Shown in pieces: positions 39,348 to 51,703 of a DNA stretch of 64,000 nucleotides; positions within the stretch are counted from its first letter, which is position 1; every line of letters starts with the position of its first letter. Made by a program: the position numbers and the translations under genes. Location of the stretch: the NCBI GenBank assembly GCA_028289015.1, contig JAQGHC010000031.1:19605-83604 (forward strand). The letters are read 5' to 3'. The notes beneath the pieces are model-generated. The model was not told the DNA's origin and ran no database searches. It worked only from the letters and a program-made list of their open reading frames with translations. This stretch comes from Candidatus Saccharimonadota bacterium. Lineage in GTDB: Bacteria; Patescibacteriota; Saccharimonadia; Saccharimonadales; Saccharimonadaceae.

Positions 39348-40883
39348 ATGAGCCACGGTGGCAAGTTGCGTTCCAGTCTAGGATTTACGCTTGTAGAGCT
39401 TAGCGCGGTTATTTTTATTATTAGCATTTTGGCAACTATTGTTATTTTTAGTATTGGCTCTTGGCGAGAAAAGGTCGCTACTAGTGAAGTACTTAGTGAT
39501 TTGAACGGCGTAAAAGCAGCTATGGAGAATGCGCGTAACTTCGGTGATGCGTATCCTAGTACCTTGCCTTCTGGATTTTCTAAAAGTAAGAATGTTGACG
39601 TGACGCTATATGCTAGCAGCCCTACGTATTATTGTGTCGATGCATCCAGTAAGGTAAAAACATCAATAAAATATTTCATCGATGTTGATGTAAATGGAAA
39701 AGTCAGAGAGCCAATGCGGGGTGGATGTGCGACTGGCGAAGCAATTGCAGGTGGGGCCGTTGCTGGCTGGAGTGATATTTCGCTTTCGTCAGGCAATGTT
39801 TGCGGCGTTATTGATAGCCGTGCTTACTGTGACGGCGTTAATACGTATGGCGAGGTAGGTGATAACACAACCACAGACCGTAATAGTCTGACTCCTGTTA
39901 ACGTGACGGGCGTACTAAGTGGTAAAAAAGTGACAGATATCGCTGTCGGTCTGGATCATGGGTGCGCACTAAGTGAAGGTAAAGTTTATTGTTGGGGGCG
40001 AAACACATACGGCGAACTGGGTAATGGGAATAATACGAATAGCTTATATCCGGTTGCGGTTAGTGCGACTGGTGTTTTAGCGGGCAAGACGGTCACGGCA
40101 ATTTCTGCCGGTGGTCACCATACTTGTGCGATTGCAACTAGCCTTATCTATTGCTGGGGGCTTAACGCAAGCGGCCAATTAGGTGATAGTACGACGACCC
40201 ACTCGAACATCCCTGTTGCAGTGATTGCATCCGGCGCGCTCTCAGGTAAAACGATTACAGCGGTCAGTGGCGGTGATTTACACACCTGCGCTATTGGATC
40301 TGGGGCTGCTTATTGTTGGGGTTCAAATTCTGGCGGTCAGGTTGGTGACGATACGGTTGTTCAAAAAACTGCACCAACCGCAGTTACCGCAACTGGCGTC
40401 CTGTCGGGTAAAAATATTGATACGATCAGTGCGGGGGGCGCTCATACCTGCGCTGCAGCAACGGGCCTTGCTTATTGTTGGGGTGATAATACGTATGGTC
40501 AATTGGGTGATAATACGGTTGTTCAAAAGCTAGTACCGACTGCCGTTCACACGGCAAGTGGACTTAGTGGCAAAACCGTGACGAAAATTGACACGAACTT
40601 GTATCACACCTGCGCGCTTGCTAGCGGTGTTGCCTATTGTTGGGGGCGGAACCATTATGGTCAGATGGGCGATAATACGGTTGTTCAAAAATCAGTCCCA
40701 ACAGAGGTATATGCCGGGGGTGCGTTAAGCGGTAAAGCGATGACGGACATTAAAGTCGGCGCACTTACGTCTTGTGCGATAACCACCACGAATGCATATT
40801 GTTGGGGATATGGCGGCTACGGGCAGTTGAATAATGGTGGAACGGCAAATAGTAGTGTGCCCGTTGTGTCGACAAATCCATAA
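39348..40883 (+). CDS. type IV pseudopilin N-terminus fused to seven RCC1-like repeats
   Basis: GFTLVELSAVIFIISILATIVIF prepilin motif; seven xCAxxxxxxYCWG/GxxGD repeats. Confidence 0.9.
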   Translation: MSHGGKLRSSLGFTLVELSAVIFIISILATIVIFSIGSWREKVATSEVLSDLNGVKAAMENARNFGDAYPSTLPSGFSKSKNVDVTLYASSPTYYCVDASSKVKTSIKYFIDVDVNGKVREPMRGGCATGEAIAGGAVAGWSDISLSSGNVCGVIDSRAYCDGVNTYGEVGDNTTTDRNSLTPVNVTGVLSGKKVTDIAVGLDHGCALSEGKVYCWGRNTYGELGNGNNTNSLYPVAVSATGVLAGKTVTAISAGGHHTCAIATSLIYCWGLNASGQLGDSTTTHSNIPVAVIASGALSGKTITAVSGGDLHTCAIGSGAAYCWGSNSGGQVGDDTVVQKTAPTAVTATGVLSGKNIDTISAGGAHTCAAATGLAYCWGDNTYGQLGDNTVVQKLVPTAVHTASGLSGKTVTKIDTNLYHTCALASGVAYCWGRNHYGQMGDNTVVQKSVPTEVYAGGALSGKAMTDIKVGALTSCAITTTNAYCWGYGGYGQLNNGGTANSSVPVVSTNP

Positions 40884-40914
40884 TTTGGTATAGGTAAGGA
40901 AAACTGATAATTTA

Positions 40915-42123
40915 ATGAAAAATGATTTTTTTAAGAGTAATCGTCGTCGACTAATAGAAAGGTTGAATGGCGGAATTATCGTGATGTCTGCGTATGCGCA
41001 AATGCAGCGTAGTAACGACATGGCGTTTAACTTCGAGCAGGAAGCGAATTTTTGGTGGCTAACCGGTATTGATTTTCCTGATTGGTGGATGATTATTGAC
41101 GGGACTCGAAACAAAAGCTGGCTGGTTGCCCCGCGAATTAGCGCATCTCATGAAATATTTGACGGAAGCCTTTCAGCTGATAGCGCTAAGGAGATTAGCG
41201 GCGTAGATGCAATATTGACACAGGATGAGGCCCAAAGTATGCTTCGTGATTTAAGCAAGAAGCATAGTGTTGTGTACGTATTGGGCGAGCAGCCGCATGC
41301 CGAGCATCTGGATTTTATACTCAACCCAGCTATAAAGTCATTACGCGAACATGTCAGCAGAATCTTTGCAACTGTCCAAGATTGCCGAATAGAGCTAGCG
41401 GCCCTACGAGCCATAAAGCAGCCTGAAGAGATTGTCGCTATGAAGTCGGCAATCGATATTACTATTGACGGTTTTGAAACAGTTAAGCGGAAGTTGACAA
41501 CGGCAAGTTACGAATATGAAATTGAAGCAGAATTTAATTATTATTTTCGTATGCACGGCGCAAGTGGGCATGCATATGATCCGATAGTCGCCGGTGGCCA
41601 ACATGCATGTACATTGCACTACATTGCAAATAGCCAAAAGTTAAAGAAACGCCAGCTGTTGCTGTTAGATGTCGGTGCGCGCGTTGGTGGTTACGCAGCC
41701 GACATTACAAGAACATACGCTTATGGCGAGCCGACTAAGCGTCAAATTGATATCCACGGGGCCGTGCAGGCGGCGCAGCGTGAAATCATTGCTATGATTC
41801 AGCCAAATCTTTCCGTCGAGCAATACCAAACGAATGTTGATAAGGTAATGTCCGACGCGTTAATCGGTCTTGGGTTGATGGCGAATTATAATGACATGGA
41901 TAGTTATCGTAAGTATTTTCCACATGCAGTCAGTCACGGCCTGGGGATTGATGTGCACGATAGCCTTGGGGCGCCAAAATTTCTACAAAAGGGGATGGTA
42001 GTAACTGTCGAACCAGGTATTTACATCCCTGAAGAAGGAATAGGTGTCAGGATCGAGGATGACATCCTGATAACAGCATCCGGAAATCTTAATATGAGCC
42101 AGCGGCTCTCGACAGATCTGTAA
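40915..42123 (+). CDS. pepP: Xaa-Pro aminopeptidase (M24B)
   Basis: LLDVGARVGGYAADITRTY, HAVSHGLGIDVHD, VTVEPGIYIPEEGIGVRIEDD. Confidence 0.94.
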   Translation: MKNDFFKSNRRRLIERLNGGIIVMSAYAQMQRSNDMAFNFEQEANFWWLTGIDFPDWWMIIDGTRNKSWLVAPRISASHEIFDGSLSADSAKEISGVDAILTQDEAQSMLRDLSKKHSVVYVLGEQPHAEHLDFILNPAIKSLREHVSRIFATVQDCRIELAALRAIKQPEEIVAMKSAIDITIDGFETVKRKLTTASYEYEIEAEFNYYFRMHGASGHAYDPIVAGGQHACTLHYIANSQKLKKRQLLLLDVGARVGGYAADITRTYAYGEPTKRQIDIHGAVQAAQREIIAMIQPNLSVEQYQTNVDKVMSDALIGLGLMANYNDMDSYRKYFPHAVSHGLGIDVHDSLGAPKFLQKGMVVTVEPGIYIPEEGIGVRIEDDILITASGNLNMSQRLSTDL

Positions 42124-42149
42124 AAAATGATTACAATAGATGATAGTTT

Positions 42150-42542
42150 ATGAAAAAACAATTTTACTTGTTTATCCTGCGATGGATGCTAAATTCATTT
42201 GGACTGTGGGTAGCAGTTCGTATCTTTGGTACGGGATATAGCGACGCGGAGCTTAACTCTAGTACCTGGGTATTTTTAGTCGCAGGATTGATCTTCTCGA
42301 TTATTAATGCAATTTTACGTCCCATAGTAATTATCTTGTCATTACCGGCAATACTAGTTACATTGGGACTATTTATGATCGTAGTGAACGGCTTGATGGT
42401 GTATATATCATTAAAACTTGCACCGGGCCTGCACATGACGTTCATGTACTCGATGATTACGGGAATAGTCTTAAGTCTGGTAAACTATATAGTTAGTGGT
42501 GCACTGGAATTGCAATATATGCGTCAACGGGAGAGAGAATAA
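42150..42542 (+). CDS. phage holin family 4-like membrane protein
   Basis: Four TM segments; NAILRPIVIILSLPAILVTLGLFMIVVNGLMVY. Confidence 0.8.
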   Translation: MKKQFYLFILRWMLNSFGLWVAVRIFGTGYSDAELNSSTWVFLVAGLIFSIINAILRPIVIILSLPAILVTLGLFMIVVNGLMVYISLKLAPGLHMTFMYSMITGIVLSLVNYIVSGALELQYMRQRERE

Positions 42543-42778
42543 TGAATATTGATAATATCTTACAAATTGTAACAATCGGATCATCTTTACTGATGATTCT
42601 GGCAATCTTGCTCCAGCAGCGTGGCGCTAGTCTCGGTGCCGGGTTTGGTAGCTCAGGCGAACTATATACGACACGTCGTGGTTTGGATAAAAACCTATTT
42701 GAAGCATCGATTGTTTTAGCAGTCGTCTTTGTCTTATCTATCCTAGTTGGCCTGCTCTTACCAGTTTTTGGTGCGTAG
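42542..42778 (+). CDS. secG: preprotein translocase subunit SecG
   Basis: ILLQQRGASLGAGFGSSGELYTTRRGLDK. Confidence 0.88.
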   Translation: MNIDNILQIVTIGSSLLMILAILLQQRGASLGAGFGSSGELYTTRRGLDKNLFEASIVLAVVFVLSILVGLLLPVFGA

Positions 42779-42787
42779 GAGGTATCT

Positions 42788-44632
42788 ATGGCAGATGATA
42801 AACGAGGGTGGCAACAACTGCAAAAGCTAAAATTTGACCGAAAAAAAATCTCTAAGCGGGTCAAAAAAGCCGAAGGTGCGACCATGCGCCATGCTCATAA
42901 ATTTATCGTAGGCAGACTTGATAATATGCGCGACGTTCGCCGTCATATTCTTGGTTGGTTGATGCTTGTCGGTGTTTTGATCGCTATCGTAGCTATTCAG
43001 TTGATGTGGTTTCAGCAAAGTTACAAGATGACGGCCGCAGCGACTGGCGGGACATACGCTGAAGCATCGCTAGGTCCTATCGAGACCTTAAATCCGCTTT
43101 ACGCCGCGTCGAATGCCGAAATAGCGTCAAGTCATCTTTTATTTTCATCGTTATATACGTATGACGAATCCGGCAATTTGCGCGGCGATCTTGCAGAAAG
43201 TATAGAGATGGATGATTCTGGTACGCTATACACGGTTAAGATACGATCCGATGCGCAGTGGCATGACGGGCGTAAGCTTAATGCCAATGACATTGCCTTT
43301 ACTGTTAACCTTATAAAAAATCCGTCAGCACGCACTCCACTTCGTAATAGTTGGCGTGATGTTATGGTGAAGGCAATTGACGATACGACCCTGCAGTTCC
43401 AGCTGCCGGCATCGTATGCTGCCTTTTCACACGCATTAACATTTGCTGTATTGCCTGAGCATGTTTTAGGTAACATAGAACCAAGCACGATTCGTGAGAA
43501 TGTCTTTAGTCGTGCACCTGTAGGTAGCGGTCCATTCAGTTTCAGACTGTTGCAAACGGTTAGTGTGAAGCATCGTGTGGCGCAGATGACTGCATTCGAA
43601 AATTACTATCGTGGCATACCGCGTATTAATCGATTCGAAGTCCATGCTTATAGTGATCGAGAGGAGATTGTCAAGGCCGTGAAAACAGGGCAGGTTAACG
43701 CTGCGGCTGACTTGTCGACTGGTAATTTAACACAGATAGATACAAAGAATTACAAGGTTGTTTCTCGACCGGTCAATGCAGGGGTATATGCGCTGCTGAA
43801 TGTAGACTCCCCGGTGTTAAAAGACAAGGCTGTACGTCAGGCGCTGCAGCTTGCGACCGATTCCGCAGTCATTCGTAAGGGTCTGGAAGTGAAGTTGCCG
43901 CACTCTGACCACCCTAACGCACAATCGGGTATCCGCACATTAAAAAAACCCGCTCTGGATCTTCCATTTGTAAATGGGCAGTTGTCCGGTACGGATATTC
44001 CTGTTCGCCCCAATTTTGATATAGTGCGCGCAGGTGAATTACTTGACTCTACTGGGTGGAGATTAGCCGGTGGTATCCGAAAAAATGACGCTGGTCAAGT
44101 CTTAACGCTAAATGTCGCAACGACGAAAAATGCTGATTACGAAAAGTCGCTTGAGATCCTCGTTGGTCAGTGGCGTCAATTGGGTATCACGATTAATACG
44201 AACGTTGTCGATACAAATGACCCGTCCAGTAATTTTGCTCAATACGTTCTTCGACCCCGGAGTTACGACGTGCTGCTCTATGAACTAGAGATCGGTGCAG
44301 ATCCTGATGTGTATGCTTATTGGTATTCTTCACAAGCGAATGAAAATGGAAAAAACTTTTCAAATTACAAAAGTGCAACCGCTGATGCTGCGCTTGCAAG
44401 TGCAAGGTCGCGTATCGAGACGGATTTACGAAATGTAAAATATAAGGCATTTGCAAAGCAGTGGATCGATGACGTACCTGCGATCGGCCTGTATCAATCC
44501 GTCGCGGAATATGTTGCCAGTAAAAAAGCGCAGGGAGTTGACGAAAATACGAACCTTATCTCTTCAAATGATCGCTATGCCAATGTTCTTTATTGGAGCG
44601 TAAACCAAGAGTCGGTTTACAAAACCCCATAG
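42788..44632 (+). CDS. TM-anchored peptide-type solute-binding protein (SBP_bac_5)
   Basis: ETLNPLYA..., YTVKIRSDAQWHDGRKLNANDIAFT, RQALQLATDSAVI; N-in TM anchor instead of lipobox. Confidence 0.85.
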   Translation: MADDKRGWQQLQKLKFDRKKISKRVKKAEGATMRHAHKFIVGRLDNMRDVRRHILGWLMLVGVLIAIVAIQLMWFQQSYKMTAAATGGTYAEASLGPIETLNPLYAASNAEIASSHLLFSSLYTYDESGNLRGDLAESIEMDDSGTLYTVKIRSDAQWHDGRKLNANDIAFTVNLIKNPSARTPLRNSWRDVMVKAIDDTTLQFQLPASYAAFSHALTFAVLPEHVLGNIEPSTIRENVFSRAPVGSGPFSFRLLQTVSVKHRVAQMTAFENYYRGIPRINRFEVHAYSDREEIVKAVKTGQVNAAADLSTGNLTQIDTKNYKVVSRPVNAGVYALLNVDSPVLKDKAVRQALQLATDSAVIRKGLEVKLPHSDHPNAQSGIRTLKKPALDLPFVNGQLSGTDIPVRPNFDIVRAGELLDSTGWRLAGGIRKNDAGQVLTLNVATTKNADYEKSLEILVGQWRQLGITINTNVVDTNDPSSNFAQYVLRPRSYDVLLYELEIGADPDVYAYWYSSQANENGKNFSNYKSATADAALASARSRIETDLRNVKYKAFAKQWIDDVPAIGLYQSVAEYVASKKAQGVDENTNLISSNDRYANVLYWSVNQESVYKTP

Positions 44633-44683
44633 ATTGGCTATAATCATCAAGGTTAAACCCTCATGTATTTTCAAATATAGTGC

Positions 44684-44770
44684 GCGCGGATGGCGGAATT
44701 GGTAGACGCGTCAGCTTGAGGGGCTGGTGTCCTTCGGGACGTGGAGGTTCAAGTCCTCTTTCGCGCACCA
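44684..44770 (+). tRNA. tRNA-Leu(GAG), CCA encoded
   Basis: Cloverleaf with long variable arm; anticodon GAG in cagcttgaggggctgg. Confidence 0.93.
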
Positions 44771-44856
44771 AATAAAACAGAGATTTTCGGATCTCTTTTT
44801 TATTTGTTCGAAGCCCTACGAAAACACTTCTCATCTGCTATAATATCTAAACAGAT

Positions 44857-44930
44857 GGCGCGTTGACGGAACGGTTACGTGGAGGTCTGCAAAACCTTTT
44901 AAATGGGTTCGACTCCCATACGTGCCTCCA
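44857..44930 (+). tRNA. tRNA-Cys(GCA), CCA encoded
   Basis: GGCGCGT/ACGTGCC acceptor, anticodon GCA, discriminator U73. Confidence 0.93.
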
Positions 44931-44949
44931 TATGTTATATTAAATATAC

Positions 44950-44995
44950 GCGTGGATGGCGGACTATTGTGAAGTAGATACGCATCGTGCGTCGG
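44950..44995 (+). pseudogene. tRNA-Leu 5'-half-like remnant
   Basis: GCGTGGATGGCGGA matches 13/14 of the tRNA-Leu 5' end; no matching 3' half. Confidence 0.4.
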
Positions 44996-45003
44996 TAAAA
45001 TAT

Positions 45004-45091
45004 GCGCGGATGGTGGAATTTGGTAGACACGAGAGACTTAAAATCTCTTGACCAATAGGTCGTGCGGGTTCAAGTCCCGCTCTGCGCACCA
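45004..45091 (+). tRNA. tRNA-Leu(TAA), CCA encoded
   Basis: GCGCGGA/TCTGCGC acceptor, anticodon TAA, long variable arm. Confidence 0.93.
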
Positions 45092-45190
45092 GAATTGATC
45101 AAACTCGGTCCAATTGGATCGAGTTTTTTCTTTAGAAATGGTATAATAGAAGCACTAATTAAATAGAAATTCATAAGGGGAAAACAAGAG

Positions 45191-45748
45191 ATGATAGCAG
45201 TTTGGATCGTATTGGGAATTATTGTAGTACTAGGCATATTCCTATGGGCAACGTATAACGGCTTGGTCACGCTAAAAATTCGTGTTGACGAAGCCTGGAG
45301 TGATATTACTGTCCAGCTAAAGCGACGTTTGGACTTGATCCCAAATCTGATCAATAGCGTTAAGGGCTACGCCGCACACGAGTCTGGTGTTTTCCAGGCA
45401 GTAACTGAAGCTCGCGCTAACGCGCTTAATGCCCAAGGAGTCAAAGAGACTGCCGCTGCCGAAAATCAGTTTGAAGGCGCACTTAAAAGCTTGTTTGCCG
45501 TTGCCGAAGCGTACCCTGACCTGAAGGCTAACCAAAACTTCCTTCAGTTGCAACAAGAGCTTGTGGATACTGAAGATAAGATTCAGGCATCTCGCCGCTT
45601 CTATAACGGTGGCGTGCGTGACTTAAACACAAAGATTCAAGTATTTCCAAACAATATGTTTGCAGGTATGCTGGGCTTTACGCAGCGTGAGTTTTTTGAA
45701 GTTGAAGATATGGCATCTATTGAAAAGCCAGTCGAAGTTAAATTTTAA
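45191..45748 (+). CDS. lemA: LemA family protein
   Basis: N-terminal TM, VDEAWSDITVQLKRRLDLIPNLINSVKGYAAHE. Confidence 0.95.
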   Translation: MIAVWIVLGIIVVLGIFLWATYNGLVTLKIRVDEAWSDITVQLKRRLDLIPNLINSVKGYAAHESGVFQAVTEARANALNAQGVKETAAAENQFEGALKSLFAVAEAYPDLKANQNFLQLQQELVDTEDKIQASRRFYNGGVRDLNTKIQVFPNNMFAGMLGFTQREFFEVEDMASIEKPVEVKF

Positions 45749-45766
45749 TTAGGTTGATCTAAGTCT

Positions 45767-46639
45767 ATGTATAATGCAGTCGCCGCCAATAAACGTAACA
45801 CAGTCCTTATTATGGCTGTGTTCATTGGCTTGATTAGTGCGATTGGCTGGGCTATAAGCTATACGAATGGCAACCCATCGATTGCGTATTGGGTAATTGG
45901 CGGGGCCGCGGCTTACGCACTGATACAGTATTTTATTGCAGCAAAATTAGCCGTTGCGATGACTGGTGCACAAGAGATAGAGAAAAAGGATAACCCTCGA
46001 CTATATCGTATTGTTGAGAACCTTTCTATTACTAACGGCATGCAAACGCCTAAGGTGTATATTATTGATGATCCAGCTCCAAACGCCTTTGCAACTGGTC
46101 GTGATCCTAAGCATGCGATCGTCGCTGCTACTACGGGTATTTTAGAGGTAATGGATGATCGTGAGCTTGAAGCGGTCATGGCGCACGAAATGAGTCATGT
46201 TCGTAATTACGATATTCGCGTGAGTATGATTGCCTTTGGTCTGGTTAGTGCAATTGGCATTTTGTCCGATATCGCCATTCGCATGTTCTTTTTTAGTGAT
46301 CGACGCGAGAACGTGAATCCGATTGTTCTAGTGATTGGCGTTATTTTGATCATTCTTGCTCCAATTATTGCCGCCATGGTGCAGATGGCGATTAGTCGAC
46401 AGCGCGAATATCTCGCTGACGCGTCTGGTGTATTAGCGACGCGTGACTCTGAGGGGCTTGCGATGGCCTTGGAGAAACTTGGTCAGTATGGACGACCTAT
46501 GCAAAAGCAAAATACCGCATCAGCGCACCTCTTCTTTAATAATCCGCTAAAGCCAAGCTTCTTTAGTAAAATGTTTAGTACGCATCCTCCACTAGAAGAT
46601 CGTATTGCCCGGTTGCGCAATAATGCGGATAAATTTTAA
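45767..46639 (+). CDS. htpX: HtpX-like M48 metalloprotease
   Basis: VMAHEMSHVRNYD zinc site, REYLADASG. Confidence 0.95.
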   Translation: MYNAVAANKRNTVLIMAVFIGLISAIGWAISYTNGNPSIAYWVIGGAAAYALIQYFIAAKLAVAMTGAQEIEKKDNPRLYRIVENLSITNGMQTPKVYIIDDPAPNAFATGRDPKHAIVAATTGILEVMDDRELEAVMAHEMSHVRNYDIRVSMIAFGLVSAIGILSDIAIRMFFFSDRRENVNPIVLVIGVILIILAPIIAAMVQMAISRQREYLADASGVLATRDSEGLAMALEKLGQYGRPMQKQNTASAHLFFNNPLKPSFFSKMFSTHPPLEDRIARLRNNADKF

Positions 46640-46651
46640 TCAGAGATCATC

Positions 46652-49784
<3,133 letters not shown>

Positions 49785-49867
49785 GTGTCGAAAAAGATTG
49801 CACGCCAATTCTCGGCAATCTTAATTTTATCATCGTCGTCAAAGTAAGGGTATTAACAGGACTAACC

Positions 49868-49903
49868 CTGTTATGTTAAAGCCCAACATAACAGTGGTAT
49901 AAT
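49868..49903 (+). promoter_or_regulatory. 10-bp inverted repeat abutting the -10 of the DUF1653-like gene
   Basis: CTGTTATGTT-aaagccc-AACATAACAG then TATAAT at 49898-49903. Confidence 0.55.
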
Positions 49904-49909
49904 TTTTCT

Positions 49910-50143
49910 ATGAGTGGAACGTCTTTAATTACGCCAGGAGTATATCGTCACTATAAGGGCGGTGAATATAAGGTTATTGGAATTGGTAGAAATACCGAGA
50001 CGGAAGAAGATGTTGTGATATACCAGCCGTTATACAAAAGTGACGTTGCTTACTGGGTACGTCCATATGAAATGTTTTTCGATACAGTCGAAGCTGACGG
50101 CGTGAAGGTGTCTAGATTTAAGAAGGTGCGTGACGATAGGTGA
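49910..50143 (+). CDS. DUF1653-like protein
   Basis: GVYRHYKGGEYKVIGIGRNTETEEDVVIYQPLY...WVRPYEMFFDTVE. Confidence 0.85.
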   Translation: MSGTSLITPGVYRHYKGGEYKVIGIGRNTETEEDVVIYQPLYKSDVAYWVRPYEMFFDTVEADGVKVSRFKKVRDDR

Positions 50144-50322
50144 TAGTCTTCCTCTTGCTATAGTGGGTACTCTGAGAAAGTAAGAGTATAGAAATACTCG
50201 TAGGGATGTACGATCGTGGCGCTGATGCTGATGAGTGTGGTATTGGCGGGTCTACGCCAAATAATAGCGCGTAGAATAACTGATGATGTAACTTAAATAA
50301 AAGTGGCATATAATAGCTGTAT

Positions 50323-50682
50323 ATGAATAAAGCGATGAGACAAGCGAAAAAAGCGAGCATCGGCATTGCCGGTAGTGTCGTTGTGCTGATCGGTATTGTC
50401 GCTATTCCGTATCCAGGGCCCGGGTGGCTGATCGTATTTGCCGGCTTGGCAATTCTTGCGACTGAGTTTGAATGGGCGCAGCGTCTACTGGATAAAGCTC
50501 GTGGAAAATATGACGCATGGACTGATTGGATTAAGGGTCAGTCGCTATACATCAAGGCCGTCTTCGTCATACTAACGAGCATTGTTGTTGTGACGACTAT
50601 CTGGCTGATGAATGGTTATGGGATTATAAATGACCTTCTAAGCCTCGGCTGGGATTGGCTTAGATCGCCGCTCCTCCGCTAA
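50323..50682 (+). CDS. PGPGW-motif transmembrane protein
   Basis: IPYPGPGWLIVFAGLAILATEFEWA. Confidence 0.85.
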   Translation: MNKAMRQAKKASIGIAGSVVVLIGIVAIPYPGPGWLIVFAGLAILATEFEWAQRLLDKARGKYDAWTDWIKGQSLYIKAVFVILTSIVVVTTIWLMNGYGIINDLLSLGWDWLRSPLLR

Positions 50683-50734
50683 GACTTGACTAAGTTTACG
50701 GTTCGTAAAAAATAAATCTGGCTGCACATAAAAA

Positions 50735-50766
50735 ATACCTCGCTGGTTAAAGCGAGGTATTTTTGT
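50735..50766. terminator. bidirectional terminator
   Basis: AAAAATACCTCGCT-ggttaa-AGCGAGGTATTTTT. Confidence 0.88.
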
Positions 50767-50782
50767 AAGTGTGGGTAATAAA

Positions 50783-51133
50783 TTACCAGCTACGCTGACG
50801 GAATGAACCGCCGCCGTTGCCACCACGGTCACCACCGCGGTCGCCGCCACCACCACCGTTGAAGTCGCGTTTAGGGCGATCTTCTTTAGGTCGTGCAAGA
50901 CCAACGCTGATAGTACGACCGTCAAGGTCCTTACCGTCAAGTTGATCAACAGCTTTTTGGTTGTCTTCGTCGTTTACGTATTCAACAAAGCCGAAGCCTT
51001 TTGAACGGCCGCTATCACGGTCAGTGATGACGCGTGCGCTTGAAACTTCGCCGATTTGTTCGAAATGTGCTTTTAATGTGTCGTCAGTAGTTGCGTATGC
51101 AAGGCTACCGATGAATAGATTTTGTTGTGCCAT
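50783..51133 (-). CDS. RRM-domain RNA-binding protein with Gly-rich tail
   Basis: NLFIGSLAYAT RNP2, SKGFGFVEYV RNP1, GGGGDRGGDRGG tail. Confidence 0.95.
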   Translation of the reverse strand: MAQQNLFIGSLAYATTDDTLKAHFEQIGEVSSARVITDRDSGRSKGFGFVEYVNDEDNQKAVDQLDGKDLDGRTISVGLARPKEDRPKRDFNGGGGGDRGGDRGGNGGGSFRQRSW

Positions 51134-51321
51134 AATGTAGGTACTCTTTTCTTCTTAACTGATTCTGATTATCGTCCGATCGACCGCTTCTGCGATGTGT
51201 GCCAAGAAGAGAGGTTACCTTAAGAGGTAAGCGCCCGCCTTTTGCCTTAATACGCGTGTGCTTCTGAACGTACCTATTTAATCATGTTTTTTATATTAAT
51301 ACTACCATTAGCGCAAAAAGC

Positions 51322-51350
51322 TTGCATCTATTTGAAAATTAAAGCATAAT
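51322..51350 (+). promoter_or_regulatory. putative promoter of candidate ncRNA
   Basis: TTGCAT (51322-51327) - 17 nt - CATAAT (51345-51350). Confidence 0.5.
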
Positions 51351-51356
51351 AAAGCA

Positions 51357-51480
51357 TAAGCTGGTACGCCAATGGGGTGCCATTGAGCGTTAAAACAAAA
51401 ATGTCAAAACAAACACTAGCGCCCTGGGTGGGCGCGTAACAGCTTAGAAGGCTCGTCTCTGTCAAAAGAGGCGAGTTTTT
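51357..51480 (+). ncRNA. candidate structured small RNA (three-way junction + terminator)
   Basis: TAAGCTG/CAGCTTA closing stem, two internal hairpins, CTCGTCTCT-gtcaaa-AGAGGCGAG-TTTTT terminator. Confidence 0.6.
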
Positions 51481-51498
51481 GCTAAAATAATCAAGCAC

Positions 51499-51575
51499 GG
51501 GGCATTGGCGCAGTTGGCTAGCGCGCTTCCATGGCATGGAAGAGGTCATCGGTTCGAATCCGATATGCTCCACCA
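51499..51575 (+). tRNA. tRNA-Ala(GGC), CCA encoded
   Basis: G3:U70 acceptor, anticodon GGC, T-loop TTCGAAT. Confidence 0.95.
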
Positions 51576-51703
51576 CGTAGATTTTATATAGTAACTACAA
51601 AATATATATGCCAAAATTAGAATCTTATGTCGAGCAGTTGAAAAATACTCGGAATTTGCTATACTAACTGTAGAGGAGCCCATCAATAAGTGGGCGTATT
51701 TTT

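Noticed and set aside
40225-40533. Regularly spaced repeats that could look CRISPR-like
   Set aside because: They encode RCC1 blades in frame; unit length ~163 bp with no spacer/repeat structure
51328-51576. Minus-strand ORF MVEHIGFEPMTSSMPWKRASQLRQC...
   Set aside because: Antisense to tRNA-Ala and the candidate ncRNA; a well-known annotation artefact
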